A stretch of DNA of 64,000 bases from Bog-473 sp963836605. Its GTDB lineage: Bacteria > Actinomycetota > Acidimicrobiia > Acidimicrobiales > RAAP-2. The notes beneath the pieces were generated by a model. It saw only the letters and a program-made list of their open reading frames with translations, was not told the DNA's origin and ran no database searches. Below are positions 26,153-34,424 of the stretch, in pieces. The stretch spans positions 1 through 64,000 of the forward strand of contig CAWIKB010000011.1 in the NCBI GenBank assembly GCA_963836605.1, in the 5' to 3' direction. Positions within the stretch are counted from its first letter, which is position 1. Each line of letters opens with the position of its first letter. The position numbers and the translations under genes were made by a program.

Positions 26153-26404
26153 ACCATCTATGCCATCTACGACGGCTCCGACCCGCGGGGCAGGGTCGGC
26201 AAGGTGGCGCCGGGCATCTTCGCCCAGGAGGGCCGGTGTTACGCGTTCGTGTACGAGAACGTTGCCGGTCAAGCCGGGCACTGCCTCAAGCCGGTGGCGT
26301 GGCGGGGACGGTGGAAGTTCCGCACGGGATGGACGCCGGTGCGGTCGTGTGAGCGGCATGCCGACGAGCTGCCGTGGGCGAGGCGAATCACCGTGTCCGC
26401 CTAA
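26153..26404 (+). CDS. Cys/His mini-gene cassette, copy 1 (longest)
   Basis: The frame encodes about 83 residues: IYAIYDGSDPRGRVGKVAP, then YAFVYENVAGQAGHC, then KPVAWRGRWKFRTGWTPVRS and CERHADELPWARRI. The block G-H-C-x(19)-C-x2-H-A-D-E-L recurs four more times in the window (28139, 35478, 37590, 45170), always beside a secreted-protein gene. The His/Cys pairs could bind zinc. No ATG starts the longest form, so the start is uncertain. I do not recognise the family. Conservation of the reading frame across diverged copies argues that it is translated. Confidence 0.5.
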   Translation, partial: TIYAIYDGSDPRGRVGKVAPGIFAQEGRCYAFVYENVAGQAGHCLKPVAWRGRWKFRTGWTPVRSCERHADELPWARRITVSA

Positions 26405-26433
26405 GCCCCACAAATCGTCCCCCTGGCACCTAC

Positions 26434-26724
26434 CTACTCGGATTTTGGACAGAACGGGCAGTGAATGTCTGTGCATGCGACTCGCTGGACCATCGGGACC
26501 ACCTGGCCCGCCTCTTGGACCCCCACATATTCGATCTGGGCGGGAGCGCCGCAGACCGGGCATCGTCCCGGAACCTCATAAGGAGTCACCCCGACAACGA
26601 ATCCCGGCACGGCCCAATCTGGGGCGTACGGTCGCCCTGACAAATAAGAGCCCCCGCGACTGCGCCAAGCAGTCGGGGGGGCATGGGCCGACACCCGGGG
26701 TCCGGGGATGGCGACTTTAGGCAC
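26434..26724 (-). CDS. Small zinc-ribbon-like protein (start uncertain)
   Basis: The last 50 residues look real: GRCPVCGAPAQIEYVGVQEA, then MVQRVACTDIHCPFCPKSE, giving CPxCG and a second C-x4-C-x2-C cluster, as in zinc ribbons. The upstream part of the longest frame (to ATG 26724) runs through a hairpin at 26651-26680, so the real start may be a GTG near 26615. It lies among mini-gene and surface-protein units, with no clear operon. Function unknown. Confidence 0.4.
   Translation of the reverse strand: MPKVAIPGPRVSAHAPPTAWRSRGGSYLSGRPYAPDWAVPGFVVGVTPYEVPGRCPVCGAPAQIEYVGVQEAGQVVPMVQRVACTDIHCPFCPKSE
26651..26680 (-). terminator. Hairpin, probable minus-strand terminator
   Basis: CGACTGC and GCAGTCG flank GCCAA, extended by runs of C and G. 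On the minus strand the stem is followed by CTCTTATTTG, a weak T-rich tail. It could end transcription from the secreted-protein gene at 27098-27736, although it lies about 420 bases downstream of it. Confidence 0.45.
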
Positions 26725-27097
26725 CGTAGTACGGCTCAGGTGTTAGCCCGACCCGCAGCTGGCATACCTGCTGTCCCCTACGATCCAACTGTGGATCCTT
26801 GGGAGCCGCCGGAAACCGCCACCGACGTGTGTGGGAACGGTGAGGTCAACATCAGGAGCGTGATGGAGACTGTGGGAAAGCAGGAATGCGCCCATTCCGC
26901 TTGCCGGTAGAATGAGCCTCGCTGGACTGATGGGACTGGGTTAGGTCCTCCTCTCGCTCCAATGCCCCGGGTTCCGTCCCCTTCCCTCTGGGGTCGGCTC
27001 CCTCTTCCGTAACCACTGTTCCGCGGCTGCGGCCAGTTGCAACTTCGCAAGGTGGCCCGTCGCTCGCTTTCCGTCGGTCGGCGACCCCAGAGGGAGA
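26725..27097. other. Region with repeat fragments, no supported gene
   Basis: The 373 bases lack a convincing gene. They contain the fragments CCCTCTGGGGTCGG (26986) and its complement near 27075, and CCCGTCGCTCGCT (27057), which also occur around 27807-27850 beside the longer inverted repeat. This looks like debris of the same dispersed repeat family. Confidence 0.35.
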
Positions 27098-27736
27098 TCA
27101 GTACTTCAAGTACCCGCGAAAGCCGAAGACATATCCGTTGTTCGGGGAGCCGGCCTTAACTACTCCATTGGCTCCAACGTACAGATACAGAGGACCATCC
27201 GTCTGGGCCACGGCACCCTCATTGGCGTTGCCTGGTTGGATCTGGTGACCACCATATTGGCCGCCGAGAATTACAAACGGGCCATTCGGCATCTTGACGG
27301 CCCCGTACAAAATCGCCTTGGTACCGGAGTAGTGGTATAGGTCCATCAGGCGCGTAAAGCCGGCGGGAACCGTTGACCTCTTAATTGATGGATAGCAAGC
27401 TTGCAATTCGTTCACTTCACACCAACTGACAGTTACGTCACCGTTGAAGTCTCCGGCCACCCCGTCATTGCCGTTCTCGGCCCAGCCATAACATTTTCCG
27501 GATGGAGAATTCCAAATGTATACGCCGCAGTTACCGTTACTTCCTGCACTTGTCGCGGTGACGTGGGCGTGGAATTTCAGCCCGGTTGCTGCGGATGCGA
27601 CGGTGGATATAAGAGACACACCAACAACCGCGATCAGCAAGCCGAGTACCGGGACCATCAATCGTCTTGTTCCGACGGCTGGGCGCACGCGGTTTTTGAC
27701 CTCCAGTTTTCGCAGGTCCGGCACGGTAACACACAC
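27098..27736 (-). CDS. Small secreted protein, paralogue 2
   Basis: The 212-residue protein has a signal peptide (VPVLGLLIAVVGVSLISTVA, cleavage after ASA), then LKFHAHVTATSAG. It shares with the product at 23670-24293 the central GAVKMPNGPFVILGG, the GPLYLYVG segment and the terminal YVFGFRGYLKY. Paired cysteines occur at CGVYIW, KCYGW, WCEV and QACYP. The two genes lie on the same strand 2.8 kb apart on either side of a surface-protein gene, so they look like repeated units of the same island. Family unknown. Confidence 0.75.
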   Translation of the reverse strand: MCVTVPDLRKLEVKNRVRPAVGTRRLMVPVLGLLIAVVGVSLISTVASAATGLKFHAHVTATSAGSNGNCGVYIWNSPSGKCYGWAENGNDGVAGDFNGDVTVSWCEVNELQACYPSIKRSTVPAGFTRLMDLYHYSGTKAILYGAVKMPNGPFVILGGQYGGHQIQPGNANEGAVAQTDGPLYLYVGANGVVKAGSPNNGYVFGFRGYLKY

Positions 27737-27925
27737 GAGGTCTCGATTTGCCGCGGTCCGGTAGTCTCCAAGCGCTCTCTAGCTCACGCCGCTCTTGGGT
27801 TTGGGGCCCGTCGCTCGCTCCTGCCGGTCGGCCTCCCTCTGGGGTCGGCCTCCCTCCCTGTCCGGCTTCCGGCCGCCCCCGGCCCTTCCCCCTTCTTCTG
27901 TGTCGGCGCTGAGGTGTGGGGAGAG

Positions 27926-28234
27926 AGGGGCCACGACACGCGAACGGGCCAAAGGCAACCGCGCACAGGCACGACGGCCGGGACCGCGGCCCGCCCACCG
28001 GAAACGGGGCGGGGCCACCGCGGGCGGAGCGGGAGGCAGGACGGCCCTTTGCCGGGCGAGAATTTCCGACGTTCAGGAGCCGCGCACCCGCCGGGCAGAG
28101 GGAGGGGCGAGGCTTTGGCCCGGGCGAATTTCCAGCGTTCACGAGCCGCGCACCTGCCTCACCCCCACCAGTTCGTCAGCGTGCCCCTCGTAACTCCACA
28201 CCGGCTTCCATCCCGTGCGGTACTTCCACCGGCC
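27926..28234 (+). repeat. 309-bp inverted repeat, copy A
   Basis: This segment matches 37599-37907 in inverted orientation with one mismatch that I can find (in the bases encoding SYEGH versus SCEGH). It contains the end of the mini-gene cassette plus a G+C-rich non-coding tail with two imperfect repeats of GCGCGGCTC(C/G)TGAACG. The two copies face each other across 9.4 kb, so homologous recombination could invert the DNA between them. Confidence 0.9.
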
Positions 28235-28285
28235 TCGCCACGCCACCGGCTTCGAGGCAGTGACATCAGCTCGATTGACATCCAT
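28139..28285 (-). CDS. Cys/His mini-gene cassette, copy 2
   Basis: The 48-codon frame from ATG 28285 reads MDVNRADVTASKPVAWRGRW, then KYRTGWKPVWSYEGHADELV and GVRQVRGS. The first Cys of the WSCEGH block is Tyr here, the only coding difference from copy 4 over the shared stretch. The GQAGHC part found in copies 1, 3 and 5 is missing, so this copy is a 3' portion. Most of it lies inside inverted repeat A. It is divergent from the surface-protein gene at 28373. Confidence 0.4.
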   Translation of the reverse strand: MDVNRADVTASKPVAWRGRWKYRTGWKPVWSYEGHADELVGVRQVRGS

Positions 28286-28372
28286 CCACCCCCGTGGGAC
28301 CGTCCCTTTTAGCAAAAGACCTGATGGTGCAACACGGCATCTATCTGAGCGATTGTGAGAGGCGAGAGACCA

Positions 28373-29683
28373 ATGAGCGACTCCCAGACGGAGCAGGGTG
28401 CGATCACTCCCGACAGCGAAGGATGGGGACCGGGCAAGCACACCAGCGCCTATGGTCGAAGGGCCCTCATACTCGGAGCCGCCGCCGCCGGGGTGGGAGC
28501 GGCGGCCAGCCTGGCAGCCAGTGCGCAGCCTGCGGGTGCCGCAGATGGCGATCCCGTGACCATGGGCAGCCTCAATACTTGCACGGGCAGTACCCTCATT
28601 GAGTCCAGTGCAGGCATCGGCATTTGGGGCGTAGCGAATACAACGAGCGGCCTGCAAGGCGGTGAGGGTGCTGGATCGATCGGGGACTCGGCAACAGTGC
28701 ATGGCGTCATTGGGCTGTCGAGCGCCAATCTCGGCGTTTACGGCGTATCGGTTGGCAAGAGCGGGATCGTCCCGAGTTTTCCCGCAGGAGTATTCGGCGA
28801 TTCGACAACGGCGATTGGTGTCATTGGGGTGTCGAGCGGCTCTGACGGCGTTTACGGACAGACCTCTTCCGCAGCCCATAACGGCGTCGTGGGTGTATCG
28901 GGGTCGCCGAGTGGCGAGGCGTTCTTTGCGGCGGGGGTTCTCGGCGACAGCGACACCACTAACGGCGTCTTCGGGGTTTCCAGTGGCGGCCACGGTGTCT
29001 TGGGGACAACTAGCGCGAGCGGCTTTTCTGGCGTCGAAGGCGACGACTCAAGCCTCGATGGTGGGTTCGGTCTAACTGGACAATCCGGGCATGGTATCGG
29101 TGTCTTCGCCCAAGGCGGCTTGGCCCCTATCCGGCTAGCCCCTTCAGAAAACGCGGGTGCTCCGACCACCGGGTTTCACCAACTCGGCGAGATGTACGTG
29201 GACTCGGCTGGGGTGTTCTACAAGTGCGTGGGCAGTGGAACGCCCGGAACCTGGGTCCCGATCTACTCGGTGGTCCCGCTCCTCTCCTTGGTGCGGGTCA
29301 TCTCCACCCCCTCGGGAGGAGGCAACACCGGGGGCCTCACCGGCCCGTTCGCCCCCAACGGCAACACCCACACCACTACCGTGCTTACGGGAGGGGCCAC
29401 CGGCATCCCAGACATCGCCGTCGGCGTAGTCGGGAACCTGACCATTTCGGCCAACGGAAACACCCTCAACGGAAACGGGTTCCTGACCCTCTTCCCCGGA
29501 GGAACGTCCAACCCCGGCACTTCGAGCCTCAACTCGGGTGGGGATGCCTTCGCGACGTCCAACGGTGTGACGGTGGCGCTTGGGACAGGTGCGGATGCCG
29601 GGAAGCTCTCCTTTTCTTGGCAGGGGGGTGGCTCCCCGCCCGCGTGTCAGGTGTTCTTGGATGTGACGGCCTACATCCTGTAG
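28373..29683 (+). CDS. Exported repeat surface protein, paralogue 2 (divergent)
   Basis: The 436-residue protein shares the layout of the other three but is diverged. A twin-arginine-like signal (YGRRALILGAAAAGVGAA) sits at residues 27-50. A centre with at least six steps of the type VIGVSSGSDGVYG and GVFGVSSGGHGVLG spans residues 90-260. The end domain runs from LVRVISTPSGGGNTGGLTGP to CQVFLDVTAYIL. There is no coiled coil before the signal. ATG 28373 follows GAGAGGCGAGAG. The G-V-x-G-x-S steps predict a beta-helix, probably fibre-like on the cell surface. It has the orientation opposite to the neighbouring small secreted gene. Confidence 0.78.
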   Translation: MSDSQTEQGAITPDSEGWGPGKHTSAYGRRALILGAAAAGVGAAASLAASAQPAGAADGDPVTMGSLNTCTGSTLIESSAGIGIWGVANTTSGLQGGEGAGSIGDSATVHGVIGLSSANLGVYGVSVGKSGIVPSFPAGVFGDSTTAIGVIGVSSGSDGVYGQTSSAAHNGVVGVSGSPSGEAFFAAGVLGDSDTTNGVFGVSSGGHGVLGTTSASGFSGVEGDDSSLDGGFGLTGQSGHGIGVFAQGGLAPIRLAPSENAGAPTTGFHQLGEMYVDSAGVFYKCVGSGTPGTWVPIYSVVPLLSLVRVISTPSGGGNTGGLTGPFAPNGNTHTTTVLTGGATGIPDIAVGVVGNLTISANGNTLNGNGFLTLFPGGTSNPGTSSLNSGGDAFATSNGVTVALGTGADAGKLSFSWQGGGSPPACQVFLDVTAYIL

Positions 29684-29723
29684 TCGGGCGGCCTCCACGC
29701 CATGCCACGGGCTCGTGACACAT

Positions 29724-29744
29724 GGCGAGATGGCACATCTCGCC
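29724..29744. terminator. Hairpin after surface-protein paralogue 2
   Basis: A perfect nine-base stem (GGCGAGATG, loop GCA, CATCTCGCC) lies 40 bases after the stop at 29683. No T tract follows. It separates this gene from the conserved upstream region of the next paralogue. Confidence 0.5.
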
Positions 29745-29818
29745 CGGTCGGTCGGAGTGACCATCCGCCAACACTCGCCCTCTCTGGAGACCGCAACCTC
29801 GGCGTAGTGCTCCATGAG

Positions 29819-30006
29819 CGAGGGTAGCTACTCGCTGCGCCGCAACGAATCCGTATCGTCTGCTGGGCCAGTCCTGGCGATCCCATGCCACGCAAGTTGC
29901 AATGGAGATAGCGTCTGCACCCGAGACAACTAATCGGAACGTCCGGGTGGCCGCTGGCAGCGTGGTCGTGGACAAATGTGCGTTCCCCTGAAGCCAGGAG
30001 GCGACC
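29819..30006 (+). promoter_or_regulatory. Conserved upstream region of surface-protein paralogue 3
   Basis: The segment is an inverted near-copy of 25959-26150, including GCCGCAACGAATCCGTATCG and TGCAATGGAGATA, up to GACAAATGTGCG before the gene. As the similarity continues into the coding region, it may represent either a shared promoter or the left arm of a duplicated cassette. Confidence 0.5.
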
Positions 30007-31389
30007 ATGCCCGACCACAACCCAGCGTCTGAGAGCACGACATTGGCGGCCTTGGGGGCTGAGATCAGTCGGCTCAACGCACGGGTAGACGCACGCGACG
30101 CCGAGAATGCACGGCTCGAGGCGCGCCTGGGGGAACTCGAGGCCCGGGATCGGTCCGGTGACCGGCCCAATGTTGCCGGTGGCGTGGAATCAACCGCGGT
30201 CGAGGCAGCCCACGAACAGCCCGCAGTGTCCCAGGTCGTTTCCCGTCGTGGTGCGTTCAAGGTACTCGGCGCCGCCGCGGCAGGCGGTGTCGGGGTGGCC
30301 CTCGGCTCGGCCATTGTCAGCACCGAGCCTGCGGCAGCCACAACGGGGGCAATGATGTACGGGGCGGTCAACGAGGCCGGGACGGACGCGACGGTTCTGA
30401 ACGCCACGACACCAGGGGGTCACGTGACCTTCTACGCAGAGAACGCGACCAGCGACGGCTTCGGGCTCTACGGCGTGGTGGTGGTCGAGAGCGGGATCGT
30501 GGCGACCGAGGGCAGCGCCGTCGTCGGCGACACCAACGGCTCCGGAGCCGGAGTCGAGGGATTATCGGCCGGAGGGTACGGTGTCCACGGTGTATCCGGC
30601 TCACTGATCGATGGTTTGGGAAGTCAGGGGAGTGCTGGCGTGGTGGGTGAGGCCGACAACGGCACTGGCGTGGTCGGGCTGTCCACCAGCTCGAACGGCG
30701 TGTTCGGCTTGTCATACGCCTTTCAAAACGCTGCCGTCTACGCACAGAACCTGAACGGTGTCGGTGGGACCGGTGTGTGGGGCTATTCATCTGGCGGCAT
30801 TGGTGCGTACTTCGCCGGTGGCTTCGCGCCCCTCCAACTTGGATTAGCGACTGGCACCACCGGGCCGCCAACGGGTACCGGTCACCAGGCCGGCGAGATC
30901 TACGTCGATGCCGACGGAGCGATCTTCTACTGCTACGCGGGCGACGGCCAGACGACAAGTGAGTGGGTGGCCTTGACCAACGGCACCTTCCCCATTCCCC
31001 CGGTGCGGGTCATCGACACCGCAGATGGCACCGGGGGCATCACCGGGCCACTGGTGCCGGGCTCGACGGTGCACACCTCGGCGGCGATCGCCGGCACCAA
31101 TGGCATCCCGGCGGCTGCGGTCGGTGTGGTGGGGAACCTTGCCATCTCGGGGGTGAACGGGGCGCTGCTCAATGGTGTTGGGTTCGCCACCCTGTTCCCC
31201 GCCGGAGAACAGACACCAGCCACGGCAAACATCAACGCCGGGGCCGGGTGCTTCGCCATCTCCAACGCGGTGACCGTGGGCTTGGGGTCCGGCGGGTCCA
31301 ACGCCGGGAAGCTCTCCTTGGTCTGGTCCGGAGGGGGCCCGGTCCCCCACGCCGAGGCCTACTTCGACGTGACGGGGTACATCTTGTAA
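30007..31389 (+). CDS. Tat-type exported repeat surface protein, paralogue 3
   Basis: The 460-residue protein has an N-terminal coiled coil (ISRLNARVDARDAENARLEA), the signal SRRGAFKVLGAAAAGGVGVA, a variable centre (residues 115-290) with steps such as GTGVVGLSTSSNGVFGLS, and the shared C-terminal domain from VRVIDTADGTGGITGP to AYFDVTGYIL. Signal and last 150 residues are almost identical to paralogues 1 and 4; the centre is different. CCAGGAGG precedes ATG 30007. It is convergent with the membrane nuclease gene, 155 bases apart, and the same convergent pair is partly repeated at 39.3-40.9 kb. Confidence 0.8.
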   Translation: MPDHNPASESTTLAALGAEISRLNARVDARDAENARLEARLGELEARDRSGDRPNVAGGVESTAVEAAHEQPAVSQVVSRRGAFKVLGAAAAGGVGVALGSAIVSTEPAAATTGAMMYGAVNEAGTDATVLNATTPGGHVTFYAENATSDGFGLYGVVVVESGIVATEGSAVVGDTNGSGAGVEGLSAGGYGVHGVSGSLIDGLGSQGSAGVVGEADNGTGVVGLSTSSNGVFGLSYAFQNAAVYAQNLNGVGGTGVWGYSSGGIGAYFAGGFAPLQLGLATGTTGPPTGTGHQAGEIYVDADGAIFYCYAGDGQTTSEWVALTNGTFPIPPVRVIDTADGTGGITGPLVPGSTVHTSAAIAGTNGIPAAAVGVVGNLAISGVNGALLNGVGFATLFPAGEQTPATANINAGAGCFAISNAVTVGLGSGGSNAGKLSLVWSGGGPVPHAEAYFDVTGYIL

Positions 31390-31646
31390 CGACGAATGGG
31401 CCATGAGCACGCACGAAATCGAGCAGGTTCTCGCCAGCCACCTACTCAGTGACGAGGTTGGGGTGCTCGGAACTTAGGTCAGCAGCGTGATAGCGGGCTA
31501 TGCCCATGCGGCCACACATAAGCAATCGATCGAGGCCGGCTCGATCATGGGCCAGTAGCCGCACGTCTCCTAGCGAGGGCAACTAAGGCACGACCATCCA
31601 TTAGCTCGATTTCGTGCTTCGCGGCCAACTCCCGCGCACCTTTTGT
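30930..31646 (+). repeat. Inverted repeat pair C, left copy
   Basis: The 3' end of the surface gene, the 155-bp spacer and the last 34 codons of the nuclease gene recur in inverted order at about 39307-40045. The spacer alone shares stretches such as CACTGAGTAGGTGGCTGGCG. The similarity is high but not perfect. This shows that the surface-gene/nuclease pair was copied as a unit. Confidence 0.75.
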
Positions 31647-32180
31647 GTAGTCCGCTGTCGTCACATAGATACTCTTTGCGGCGCGGTGGTGCGCGAAGGC
31701 CATCCCGATGAATGTCTGCACCTCGGGCGTGCCAACGCGGCGTGTCAATGCATACTGCTTGCATTGAACGACAACCAGTGATCCCACATCATCGAGGCAG
31801 ACGATGTCAGCGGCCAGATCCCCTGATCCACCCGAAACTTTGACATCCCTGTATCCGCAGGCTTCCAGAAGCGCGGCCACGATGTGCTCGAACTCGGTCG
31901 GGGTTACGGAAAGCAGTCTCCCGAGATCCTGCGATACTTCGATCCGCTCAGAGTCCTCACGCCGCCGACGCCGACATCGGTACGAGTAGACGACCGCCAC
32001 CCCACTAAGCAGCATCGCAATAGCTAGAGCCAGGAGCATCGATCCGACGAGCGGGTGCCGGGCCACGTATTTGACCCCGATCGCCACGGTTAGGACACAC
32101 AAGGCGCCGATGGCGAAGAGGACAACGTAGCGAAGGTCGCCGACTAGCGATGCCCTTTTACGCCTACGTCTTCTGGCCAT
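31545..32180 (-). CDS. Membrane-anchored Mrr-like restriction endonuclease-fold protein
   Basis: The 211-residue protein has a basic start, two hydrophobic helices (YVVLFAIGALCVLTVAIGV and SMLLALAIAMLLSGVAVVY) and a C-terminal nuclease domain. That domain shows SVTPTEFEHIVAALLEACGY, GGSGDLAADIV (the Asp of the site) and SLVVVQCKQYALTRR (the Q-x-K pair), then AKSIYVTTADYTKGARELA. This is the pattern of Mrr-like enzymes that cut modified or foreign DNA. Its start is 154 bases from the divergent XRE operon at 32335, so they may share control. A C-terminal fragment of a second copy lies at 39304-39431. Confidence 0.85.
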   Translation of the reverse strand: MARRRRRKRASLVGDLRYVVLFAIGALCVLTVAIGVKYVARHPLVGSMLLALAIAMLLSGVAVVYSYRCRRRRREDSERIEVSQDLGRLLSVTPTEFEHIVAALLEACGYRDVKVSGGSGDLAADIVCLDDVGSLVVVQCKQYALTRRVGTPEVQTFIGMAFAHHRAAKSIYVTTADYTKGARELAAKHEIELMDGRALVALARRRAATGP

Positions 32181-32289
32181 CGTGAGTCAGACGCTGACGG
32201 TTGTCGTTCAAGACGACTCGGGGCCCATTCCGCGGCGGGCTTCGACCATTTTCCTTCCAGTCCGGGTCTGGTTTCTGTGCGGCTGCAGG

Positions 32290-32314
32290 CTATCGCGTGT
32301 AGTGCTATCGCGTG
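32290..32314. promoter_or_regulatory. Direct repeat in divergent promoter, possible XRE operator
   Basis: CTATCGCGTG occurs twice with a 15-base period, ending 20 bases before the XRE start and inside the 154-bp space between the divergent nuclease and XRE genes. Position and repetition suit binding by the XRE-type regulator. No other regulatory signal was identified. Confidence 0.4.
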
Positions 32315-32334
32315 CGGCCCGTCACATTTGGGTG

Positions 32335-32649
32335 ATGTCACCGGCAGGTCCGGCCGAGCACCGGTCCGCAATCGACACCGCGTTCGGGACTGTGCTGCGC
32401 ACGTTGCGGATCGAGAGCGGGTATTCGCAAGAGAGTCTCGGCAACGCCAGCGGGAACGGGCGCACTTATGTCGGGCAGCTCGAACGAGGAGAAAGGGGAC
32501 CCTCGCTCAAGACGATCTTCGCTCTTTCGAGTGTCCTCGACGTGGAGCCTGCTGAGATCGTGCGCCTTGTTGCCGATACCGGGCACGTCGGAAAGCCAGG
32601 GCTAGCTCACTCTTATCGGCTCGGCCTCGCCGGGTCAGCCCTCAGATAA
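32335..32649 (+). CDS. XRE-family helix-turn-helix regulator
   Basis: The 104-residue protein contains a Cro/CI-type domain: FGTVLRTLRIESGYSQESL, then GNGRTYVGQLERGERGPSLK and TIFALSSVLDVEPAEIVRLV. It is the first gene of an overlapping run, its stop sharing a base with the next ATG (TAATG). ATG 32335 is adjacent to an in-frame GTG at 32332; neither has a strong ribosome site. The protein probably controls this operon and perhaps the divergent nuclease. Confidence 0.85.
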   Translation: MSPAGPAEHRSAIDTAFGTVLRTLRIESGYSQESLGNASGNGRTYVGQLERGERGPSLKTIFALSSVLDVEPAEIVRLVADTGHVGKPGLAHSYRLGLAGSALR

Positions 32650-32762
32650 TGACGCCCGATCCATTTGCTGGCTACCCAAGATGCAGGCACTGCGACACGG
32701 TGCTGCTCGGCATGGCCGCTGAGCGTGGCAACTGCGTGGATCACAAGAACGGTGCCCCATGA
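32649..32762 (+). CDS. 37-residue Cys/His miniprotein
   Basis: The short gene reads MTPDPFAGYPRCRHCDTVLL, then GMAAERGNCVDHKNGAP. It has a C-x2-C pair followed by C-x2-H, a compact zinc-knuckle pattern. Both ends overlap neighbours: its ATG shares one base with the XRE stop and its stop overlaps the ATG of the ATPase gene (ATGA). Such exact packing on both sides supports real translation. No family is recognised. Confidence 0.6.
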   Translation: MTPDPFAGYPRCRHCDTVLLGMAAERGNCVDHKNGAP

Positions 32763-33905
32763 CAACCGTAGGTGCTGGTGAGTCGGTCAGCCGCCAGGAC
32801 GTCATCGACGAGTTCCAACGAACCCTGTGGTTGGAAGACACCGGGATCATCGACGTGGCTCTCGGCACCATTGCCGGAAATCGGATGACCGGTGAGCCGA
32901 TCTGGACACTGCTGGTTGGTGCCCCGTCGTCGGGGAAGTCCGTCATGCTCGCCGCCTTGAGCCAGCTCCGTGAGGTCCATGAGGTCGATTCATTCACCGA
33001 GGCCGGTCTACTCAGCGGCTCCAGTGACGGCACACCGGGACTGCTCGCCCGAATGGGCAAGTTCGGCCTGCTCGTCTTCCCTGATCTCACGGTGCTCTTG
33101 TCAAAGGGATCGCCCGAGCGCAGCGGCTCCCTGGGCATGTTGCGCCGCGTCTACGACGGTGCGTTCGACCGGGAGATCGGGAGCAAGGGCGGACGGCTCA
33201 GCTGGGAGGGAAAGGCGGGCAGTCTCGGTGCCGTCACCGAAGCCGTCTTCCTCCATGACCTCGGAGTCATGGGGGAGAGATTCCTCTACTACCGACTACC
33301 AACCGCCAGTCACGCAGACCGCCTGTTGGCCGGCTATTCGGTGTTGGAGCACCTGGGGTGCCAACCTGCTTTGCGAGCAAACCGTGCCCAGCTCGTTGCC
33401 GAATTCTTCAAGGGAAATCTTACTACCCGTTCAGCCGCCGCCATTCGACTCAGCCGACCAGGATCGCATGGTCGTGCTCGCCGACCTCGGCGCCCGGTGT
33501 CGATCTCCGATCGTCCGGGACCGTTACAAAAGCGACGCCGTCGAACTGGTTCCTGACCCCGAGCATCCCGCCAGGCTCCTCGGGTCGCTCGGACAATTGG
33601 CCGCCGGTATGCGAGTTATCGGGACACCCAAAAGGGAGCTTTGGCGCCTGATCGGTCAGGTCGCCGTGGGAGGGGTCCATCCAACCCGACGCAGGATTAT
33701 TGAGGTTCTGATCGACTCGACTGGCGAACATGCCACCGCGGCAATCGCTGGTCACTGCCGGTTGCCGCCAACCACTGTTCGTCGATCTTTAGGGGATCTG
33801 GTTGCTCTCGACGTGGTCGAGTTTGTGGGTCCGTCACCCGATCGGTGGATGGCAAGTGAGTGGCTCCGAGAGTCATGGCGGACCGTCACCGGAGAACTTC
33901 CGTGA
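32759..33905 (+). pseudogene. P-loop NTPase with C-terminal winged-helix-like region, one frameshift
   Basis: The protein of about 381 residues has Walker A in LLVGAPSSGKSVMLAAL (near residue 55), Walker B in FGLLVFPDLTVLLSKG, and a region with ERSGSLGMLRRVYDGAFDRE. Near 33430 the frame changes from GNLTT to VQPPPFDSADQDRMVVLADL; removing one C in ACCCGTT restores it. The C-terminal part (HATAAIAGHCRLPPTTVRRS, then LGDLVALDVVEF) resembles a winged helix. Both gene overlaps are preserved, so the gene is probably functional and the break a sequence error. I do not recognise a named family; it resembles NTPases of integrative elements. Confidence 0.7.
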
Positions 33906-34138
33906 TCCCCATCGCACTAGTGGTATGCCCATATGGCGAAATCATCGGCCTCATTCAGCTCTGCTTCCATGCGGCTGCCTGCAAGAAGTGCGGGGAATCG
34001 ATCTATGACATGAAGACCTTCGGTCGAGCAGCTGACTGGTTAGGGCACCATTTGAGCGCGCATCATGGACTCGCGCCGAGCCTTATGTCCATGCCGTCGG
34101 GGTGTTTGTATCCCTATGGAGATTGGCCTGATCGATAG
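33902..34138 (+). CDS. 78-residue zinc-finger-like protein
   Basis: The gene starts with GTG overlapping the ATPase stop (GTGA). The product has ACKKCGESIYDMKTF followed by WLGHHLSAHHGLAPS, a C-x2-C ... H-x3-H arrangement as in single C2H2-type fingers. It ends the four-gene overlapping run that begins at 32335. The small size and metal motif suggest a DNA-binding or adaptor role for the NTPase (inference). Confidence 0.6.
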   Translation: MIPIALVVCPYGEIIGLIQLCFHAAACKKCGESIYDMKTFGRAADWLGHHLSAHHGLAPSLMSMPSGCLYPYGDWPDR

Positions 34139-34195
34139 CGCTTTGAACCATGATGGCGGCAAAGAGGAGGGACACGCCTACATGATGAATCATGA

Positions 34196-34224
34196 GTGCT
34201 CAGGCACGAATTGCTGGTGAATGG
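34196..34224. repeat. 29-bp copy of the IS630-type fragment
   Basis: GTGCTCAGGCACGAATTGCT and the next nine bases are identical to 24542-24570 inside the transposase fragment. The surrounding 34139-34418 contains no gene. It marks another point where the same mobile debris was joined. Confidence 0.6.
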
Positions 34225-34424
34225 CTGGTCGAGGCATATTCGGTTGCCTTGGGCGGTACCGCACCACCTGGGTCAGTTGAAATAGCTAGCTGCGGAAAGC
34301 TGTTTGGTCAGCACTGACACCTGTCGATGGCAGATAATCCTGTACCCTCTGTCCGCCACCGGTCACGACTTGGAGGTCTCTCACTCCATCGACGAGCGGC
34401 GAAATCCGGAGGGGAGCAGTGGTC

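Noticed and set aside
26683..26910. 75-codon plus-strand open frame
   Set aside because: It starts inside the hairpin region, has no ribosome site and no recognisable features.
27795..28193. Open frame with TTRERAKGNRAQARRPGPRP
   Set aside because: It is translation of the non-coding part of repeat A; the same frame reappears only because repeat B is identical.
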